DNA of 43,501 nucleotides from Lobulomyces angularis (Eukaryota > Chytridiomycota > Chytridiomycetes > Lobulomycetales > Lobulomycetaceae): contig JADHYX010000034.1 in the NCBI GenBank assembly GCA_027604685.1, forward strand, positions 49,913-93,413, read 5' to 3'. The notes below the pieces were generated by a model. It worked only from the letters and a program-made list of their open reading frames with translations, was not told where the DNA came from and did not search any database. This document shows positions 37,401-43,501 of the stretch, in pieces. The position numbers and the translations under genes were made by a program. Positions within the stretch are counted from its first letter, which is position 1. Every line of letters begins with the position of its first letter.

Positions 37401-40400
37401 AACCCATTTTATCAAGATATTTAGTTTCTTTGATAATTTCTCTCAACTCGGGTTTCAAATTTACTAGCACTTTTTCCGTAACGGCTGGTGCATTATGAAC
37501 ACCAAAGTCTCCTTGATTTGCTGCTAGTAACGCGTTAATGCCCGCCGCTTGGTTTGACACTGGTAACACTTCTTTCACTAATATGTGAGTTTTTAAATAC
37601 TGCAAAGAATTGACTTCAACGTTCTGACACCATTGCTGATATAACTAAAATAAAAAATTGGATTTACTTGTTCCTCGTACTCTCTCATAGATCTAGCAAC
37701 AGAAAGATATTTTTTTGTTACAGCTCTTCCTTGATCGCTTTGAAGCATATCTGTAAAAATTTAAAACATAACCTATTTGTATTTTTGTTTGATTGGTACC
37801 TTGTAAGCTTTGAAATCTAATAATCGTTTTTTTAATTCTATGAAATAGAGATGAAGACCAAGAAATGGCTCCAGCTACTTTAGGTTGATTTTTCGTAACA
37901 GTAGGATTACCCCTATTAGAAGAATTTGGTTAATTCAAAAACAAAAAGTAAAAAAAAAATAATAATAGATAATACTTATTAGTTTTAAAGATAATTTCAA
38001 TACTATCAACTTCACTGGCATACTGGTCCAAAATATCTGACCATTTTGACATTAACTGATTATTAATGCTTTCTCTGCTTTTAATATTTTTTATGTTTTG
38101 CAGCAGATTAAAAGCGCCTTCAGCAGATCTTAATTTTTTAAAGCTAGCATCAATAAATTGCTTAGCCATATCCTCAATTTGTATAATTTGTTCTCTGAAT
38201 CGGTTCATTAACTGATCCCAAGCAGGTTGATTTCTAATAAATATTTATTTAAATAAAATCAAATAAAATTAGATTTTTCTTGAAAATTTAATAGAGGGGG
38301 ATGGTTGACAAAAAAAGAAAAACTAAAGTTGTTTTTTTTATCGAATACCTTTTTGAAAATATATCAAAAGGAACTTGTTCAAATGGAACAACCAAAGCTT
38401 CCACTCTTTTTATCACTTCGTCTATTTGCTGAGGATCTCCTGTTACAGCTTTTAATTCTGGGCCAAAAATATTATAAAATTGTTCCATAACCTCAGCAAT
38501 TTCACATAAATTAGTACAACGAAGGGCCATGTAGTCAGTCAATTCAAATAATTTTTTTCTATCAAATTCCCATCTTTGGTCTCTTCCACTTTGTTCAATT
38601 CTTTCTCTAACTAAAAAGTAATTCTAAAAAAATAAAAAAAATTTTTTTTTTCGTTTATTAATTACAAAAAATGTAAATATCCAAATATATAAAAAGCATA
38701 TAAGAAAATTACCTTTCTCCAGCTTTCTAATAATTCCTTTGCATCAATAATTTTTTGTTTTGCTTCAGCCGGGGTTTCTCGTAAGATATACCTTACATTT
38801 ACAATATTACTGACTTTATTTGCAAGTTCCCAAGCAATTCTTGCCATAAGCGGTACCATCCTTTCATCTCTATTGTAATGCCTTGAAATGATCCAAACCA
38901 TCCTTATAGAGTTCATCAAACTTGGTAGAGAATCCTATAGTAAGAGTAAGTATCACCATTTTTTTATTGATTTTTATTTTTTTTTAGGTTACTTGAACAC
39001 TTTGTAAGCTTCCAGTAATTATATTTTTAAAATGTCTTTCCAATGTAATCAAAAATTTAACATTGTCTTTAGCTTCAATATAAATTTTATTTAACTCTTT
39101 TAATTGAAATTCAAGAGTGGCGGAACAAGGGACTTGATATTTATTTAAAGTCTGAACAATTGTGTGCACAATAGGTAAGTTTAGTTGCTCATGAAGACTA
39201 CTTAAAAAAGCATTTCTGTCTCTCCAAAATTCTATTTCAGCTAGTGGTCCCTGGAAACAATAAATTAAATTTAAATAAAAAAAAATTTTTTTTAAGCTCG
39301 TAAATTTTTTTTTTTTAAGTTTACATTTCCAACAGGACTTTTCTTTGCTTCTTTATTTAACGCACCCACTATTGTGATGATCCATTCTTCTGCTAGTCCT
39401 TCTAAAGTTTTTATCATTTGAGGATCTTTAGTATCGCTATTTTGATTTAGTTGTAAGTTTAAGACTTCATCTGGAATTTTTAATCTGGTTTCGCCAGCAA
39501 TTTGCTGAGAGGTGTGACTAATTTGACTTGCAAACTTTTGCATACATACTGCAAAATCACTTTTTACATCATTTTGCTTTTTAACTGTCTTTTCTTTTGC
39601 TTCAGCTTCAGATTCCTCATTTTGTTTTTCTTCAGAATCCATATTGCACAATAAAGGTATATAAACTTCGTTCATTGCTTGCTCTAACATTATTAGAGCT
39701 TGACCACTAAAATATCCAATATCCAACCATTTGGCTAAACCCATTTCTGCTTCTGTTAATTTTTTTTTTTTTTTTTCAATAATTAATACAAGTATGAAAG
39801 AAATCACAAAAGAAAACATAACAAATAAAAAATATAAAAATAAAAAAAAAACAAAATGTTTTTTTTTTTTCATTATTTGTTATTTTTTCTTATAAGGTTT
39901 TTTACCTAATGGTGATTTTGGAACTGGTATAGCACCACTTAAATTTTTAACAAAGTAAACTGAATTAACTTCTCCAAATTTTTCTGGTAATTTTTGTAAA
40001 CACATATTTAAAACAAATTTTTCCTCTTTTACGATTACTGTTTTTGTTTTTTTTTTTTCAACTAAGTCGGCTGAATTTTCGATTAAAGCACCCTCTGTAG
40101 ATTCCAAATTTTCATCTGCAGTAGTAGAAGGTGGGATAGTTGGTGTTTGTTCTGTTGTAGTTACTTCTAAATAAAACCAAAAATATTAAAAAAAAAAAAA
40201 ATTTTAGTAAAGATCAATTTTTTTTGTAAATGTTACCAGTACTATTTGGTTGTTTTTCATCAACTGTTTTATCCTCTCCAACAATTTTTTCTTCTAAATT
40301 TTCTTTTTTTTCTTCAGTAACAGGATTTTTTGGCGTTTCAAGAGGTAAAAGTTGTTCATTATCTGTATTTTCGAGTGGTTGTTCACCATTTTCACTTTCT

Positions 40401-40759
40401 GTCAAGTTGATTTGACTTGTTTTAGGTGTGACCTCGATCTGAACTTCAGTCTCGATTATAACAGTTTCAGTCCAAAATAATACAGACGATTTTGTCGAAA
40501 AATCTTCTAAATAATTGTATAGATCCCTCAAATTATTTCTATCATCCCGCTCTAAACAGTCGTTAAATATATCTTCATCTTTACTTTTTGAGTTGTTAAA
40601 TTCAACCATCAAACCAGATTCAAGTTTTGATTTTATCCAGTTAACTCTTTCATCATACTGACTGGGATCAGAAGGTAAAGTAGCAGTTGGTTGAACTCTT
40701 TCTCCTTTTCCTGTTCTTGGACGAGAATTCGTCGTTGCAGGTGCCGACGAAGAAACCAT
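25450..40759 (-). CDS. DNAH10: Axonemal dynein heavy chain, inner arm, DNAH10-like (1-beta)
   Basis: Twenty-one exons join to 4,684 aa: 40237-40759, 39906-40166, 39325-39752, 38993-39250, 38713-38934, 38349-38623, 37976-38233, 37800-37912, 37668-37750, 37363-37644, 37124-37324, 36943-37074, 36686-36874, 36206-36637, 35947-36142, 32256-35895, 31157-32213, 30064-31104, 28758-30011, 27958-28700 and 25450-27916. A Ser/Thr/Glu-rich N-terminus leads into the N1 tail ([46 protein letters not shown]). P-loops mark AAA1 (GPAGTGKT, about 2047), AAA2 (GPTGGGKT, 2328), AAA3 (GEVGTSKT, 2671) and AAA4 (GVGGSGKQ, 3019); the stalk lies near 3200-3550. The end ([36 protein letters not shown]) matches DNAH10, the beta chain of two-headed inner arm I1/f. 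The partner alpha chain (DNAH2) is not in the window. Introns crowd into the 5' third. Confidence 0.9.
37645..37667 (-). other. 23-nt intron in the DNAH10-like gene
   Basis: On the sense strand the sequence between ...YEEQ and LYQQW... runs from GTAAATCC to TTTTAG and is only 23 nt long. It is not a multiple of three: reading through shifts out of the dynein frame, while removal gives a continuous tail-domain sequence. The next shortest introns seen here are 36-39 nt. Confidence 0.75.
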
Positions 40760-41197
40760 TTTTTTAGTTTTTTTTTTCAGTTTCCCAATAAAAAGATTTT
40801 TTTAACTTTCTTTTTTTAATCTCCGCTTTTAACAATGGAGATAAAAAAAAAAAAAATTTTTTTTTTATTTCTATTTGGATTAAAAAAAAAGAAGAATAAA
40901 TAATTTTATTAATTGTTTATTTTCTATTATTTTTTTTTTATTTATTTTTTATGTATAAATAATTTAATTATTTTTTATATTTATTTTTTTTTAAAAAAGA
41001 AAAAAAATTTTAACTTATTAAATTTAAATAAAAAAAAAAATAAAAAGAAAAAGTTAAATTAAAATAAAAATTAAATATTTAAAAATTTTAATATAAATAA
41101 TTAAAAAAAAAATAAAAATAAAAAAGATTTTGAGGTAAAAGTTGTAAGAAAAAAGTTTGATTTTATCCTTGAAATTTCAACATATTGAAAATTTAAT
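40760..41197. other. A/T homopolymer spacer between DNAH10-like and SLC35F-like genes
   Basis: These 438 bp lie between the DNAH10-like start codon and the stop codon of the next minus-strand gene. They are almost entirely A and T runs, with very little G or C. They should hold the DNAH10-like promoter and the 3' end of the transporter gene, but no motif stands out and no frame can be supported. Confidence 0.6.
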
Positions 41198-42648
41198 TCA
41201 ACTTTCGATAGAATCATCAAATTCTTCCAAGGCTAGATACTCCACTGATGGTTCATCAATATAAACTTCGCTTACTTTTCCAAAATTAAATATTACTAAA
41301 CCAAACAGTACAGTAAAAAAACCAGCCAAATAAAGGTTGTTCAAAGAACGTTGCATGTAAAATTTATTAAACAAAAATATGAATATATCGGAAGTAAGAA
41401 GGTTGAATGAAAAAGTAACAGCAGAAAATGCTTGAATGTACTTCGGAGCTAAAATGTAAAATAGAGCAACAGAGATTATGTAGCCCACAATAAAGTATTT
41501 ATTGTTTGAAGTTGAATTTAATAAAGAATTCCTATCCTCTATACCAAAATTAGTGAAATTTGCGACAAACGCTGACACAAAGGAACCTGTAGCCCCCATT
41601 GCAAAAAGTGCTGCTGCAGGATATATGTTATCTTCAAACTAGAAATAAAAAAATAAAAATTTAATTGGAACAACAATAAAATAAAATGAATAAATTGAAA
41701 AAAAAAATATTAAATAGGCAATGAAAAAATCCAATGTTACCTTGATAACCAGTTCCTGAACAACATTTGAAACAGCATATCCGATCGATGCAATCAAAGC
41801 CAAAATAATACCATTCCATTCTATATTTCTTTGTTTTACATAATTTCCATATTCATAATTTTTTGAAAAGTTAATCAAGAACACCCCCTTTTTTTTATTA
41901 AAGTTTTATTTTTATTTTTATTTTACAGAATTAGTTATAAAAGAGAAAAAAAAAAGATGTTAAGTATATACATATATATTTATATTTTTTTTTTACTTAC
42001 AAAAATTACAATAATAGAACCAAAGTAATGAATTTTTGAATATTTTTTTTTTAAAATTAAGATACTAATAACCATTGCAAAAACTGAACTAGTAGAAGTT
42101 ATTAATACTACACTTAATGCAGAAGTATGTTGAAAACTATTTAACAGTTAAAAAGATGGTTAAAAACTTTTTGTTAAAAAAAAAAAAAAAAAAGGTATTA
42201 AAAAGTTAAACATAACCTTAAACACCAACTTCTTTTTTTATTTTATTTGTTGTAATTAATTTTGAGAAATGAAACGTTTTTATTTTTTTTAATTTTTTTT
42301 TCTTAAAAATAACCTTTTTAACATAGAAAAATTTGCCAAAAAATCGACAGAGCCCATAAGAAGATAGAGGGAAAAAATCAATTTGAAATTAAATTTTTTA
42401 AAATTAAATACAAATTCAAAGTTATTGTTGATTAAATTTTTAAAAAACTTTTTTAGATAAGGAAACTTAAAGATCGATACCAAAATAAGTATCAGGTGGT
42501 ACATCAATTCGTTTGGAAATATTGAACTGTAAATGTTTGCTGTATTTTGCAACATGCTAAAAATCGTTCCACTTGCAATAAGTAAACTTAAGCATTGTCC
42601 AAAAATTAAAGACCACCACATGTTTAAGTTTCTGTTTTCATTTATCAT
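41198..42648 (-). CDS. SLC35F-type (DUF914) multi-pass membrane transporter
   Basis: Four exons (42314-42648, 42001-42136, 41741-41887 and 41198-41638) join to 352 aa. Hydrophobic segments occur throughout, about ten in total. The N-terminal part has GQCLSLLIASGTIFS, as at the start of SLC35F1/F2 proteins. VDFLANFSMLKSFQHTSAL corresponds to the family's VD.EANY...A...T, and the second half has IGYAVSNVVQELVIK and FSFNLLTSDIFIFLFNK, close to the family's YG.SNV..E and .NLSLLTAD. The protein ends with an acidic cytosolic tail. SLC35F members belong to the drug/metabolite transporter superfamily; F2 imports queuine, while the substrates of others are mostly unclear, so none is assigned. The exon 1 donor is the less common GTTATT. 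The gene is tandem with the PNS1-like gene upstream, 212 bp away. A nucleotide-sugar transporter of another SLC35 branch is the main alternative. Confidence 0.75.
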
Positions 42649-42860
42649 ATTTTCATTTCATTTCTGGTTTAATTTTTTTTAATTTTATAGCAAATACTAC
42701 TGAGATTGAAAAAAAAAAAAAAAAAAAAAATTGATGTTTTTTTAACAGGTTTTTTAAGAAAAGAAATTTAAGTTAAATAGTATATTCTAAAGAAAAAAAA
42801 TAATAAAAAAGAAAATACGCAAAAAAAAAAAGAAATAAAATTTTTTTTTTATTCGCTTTT

Positions 42861-43501
42861 TTAATTAAAATGTATTGTTGGATAAACGCTCAGAATCTTT
42901 TGATATAATTCTGGTTTGGTTCTTCGTAAAGCTTCACTAAAAAAGAAAAAAAAAAAATAATATATATATGGTATAACAAAAAAAAACTTACGCATCTTCA
43001 GAAAGGCAAACAAAGGTAGCAGAAACCCCAGAATTAATGACTTCAGATAAAATAAGAAATTCTGTAAATGCAATTATAAAGCAAAAGAGAAACATAGTCA
43101 AAGGATAGGCAAAATGATCTTTTGGCATTTCAGAAAAAATATAAAATACGTAGCTTAAACCACCACACAGCAGTCCTATAAAGAGTCCTCCCATCGTTAA
43201 AACAGCACCAATTAAATTATCATTGACTATGGCGTCAACTCCTATATGACAAAAAAGTGTTTAGTAAAACTTTATTTTTTTTTTTTAAAGTAATTAAACT
43301 ACCTTTTGTCTGAATTAAAGCCCAGGTAGCTTTTGCAGCAGAGCAATAATCCTTTCCATAGATCGCGACTTGGGTAAAAGCATAGTGATTGAAGTATTGG
43401 ACCAATCCTTCAATCCAAGACAATATACAGTGTGCACAACAAGCCAAATACATTAGTGCAATATTACCATCGTCTGCAGCTGCGTTAGCAAGTGTTCGAA
43501 G
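42861..43501 (-). CDS. PNS1: PNS1/choline transporter-like protein (SLC44 family), 3' part
   Basis: The gene enters from the right edge and only its last three exons are present: 43303-43501, 42992-43241 and 42861-42936, together 174 aa. The visible part reads CILSWIEGLVQYFNHYAFTQ, then AIYGKDYCSAAKATW, the most conserved segment of CTL/PNS1 proteins (AIYG..FC.SA..A). It continues with NDNLIGAVLTMGGLFIGLL, three predicted membrane helices and the family's final cysteine-containing loop (SATFVCLSEDAEALRRTKPELY). Animal SLC44 proteins carry choline or ethanolamine across the plasma and mitochondrial membranes. Fungal PNS1 is a plasma membrane relative of uncertain substrate. The N-terminal two thirds lie outside the window, so this is a truncation by the window edge and not a broken gene. 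Confidence 0.85.

Noticed and set aside
39292..39873. Apparent N-terminal membrane segment in a 193-aa minus-strand frame
   Set aside because: The hydrophobic, Phe-rich start is translated intron (39753-39905). The real exon begins at 39752 with EAEMGLAKW, joined in frame to the previous dynein exon.

Overview
The window comes from the nuclear genome of a flagellated, mitochondriate eukaryote. Genes are split by many very short GT-AG introns (mostly 36-80 nt), exons have ordinary base composition, and introns and spacers are extremely A/T-rich with long A or T homopolymers. A near-canonical calmodulin, a PNS1/choline-transporter-like gene and a full set of axonemal genes would fit an early-diverging, zoosporic opisthokont (chytrid-, Rozella- or aphelid-like). 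That placement is inference from gene content and was not tested by phylogeny.

Layout, left to right. 1-933: an E2 ubiquitin-conjugating enzyme of the UBE2W type (+). 1110-1352: a small secreted, probably GPI-anchored protein (+). 1615-2184 and 2324-4490: mitochondrial chaperonins HSP10 (-) and HSP60 (+), head to head across 139 bp. 4776-7492: an EFHC1/Rib72-type axonemal protein with three DM10 domains (+). 8478-9114: calmodulin (+). 10065-23798: a DNAH1-like inner-arm dynein heavy chain (-, 16 exons, 4,334 aa). 24544-25210: a small CIMIP1/C20orf85-like protein (+). 25450-40759: a DNAH10-like (1-beta) inner-arm dynein heavy chain (-, 21 exons, 4,684 aa). 41198-42648: an SLC35F-type membrane transporter (-). 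42861 to beyond 43501: the C-terminal part of a PNS1/CTL (SLC44-like) protein (-), cut by the window edge.

Five consecutive genes (about 4.8-40.8 kb) have known or probable axonemal roles: a microtubule inner protein, calmodulin, two inner-arm dynein heavy chains and a second probable microtubule inner protein. This is a clustered flagellar neighbourhood. The HSP10/HSP60 pair works as one mitochondrial folding machine and very likely shares a promoter.

The gene models were joined by hand. In every multi-exon gene the exon lengths sum to a whole number of codons and the junctions restore family-typical sequence. Points of special interest are a 23-nt intron in the DNAH10-like gene, start codons that stand alone as a coding exon (HSP10 and calmodulin), a stop-free 51-nt intron at the end of the DNAH1-like gene, and a GC-elevated non-coding block upstream of calmodulin. 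I found no tRNA, rRNA, transposon or CRISPR array.
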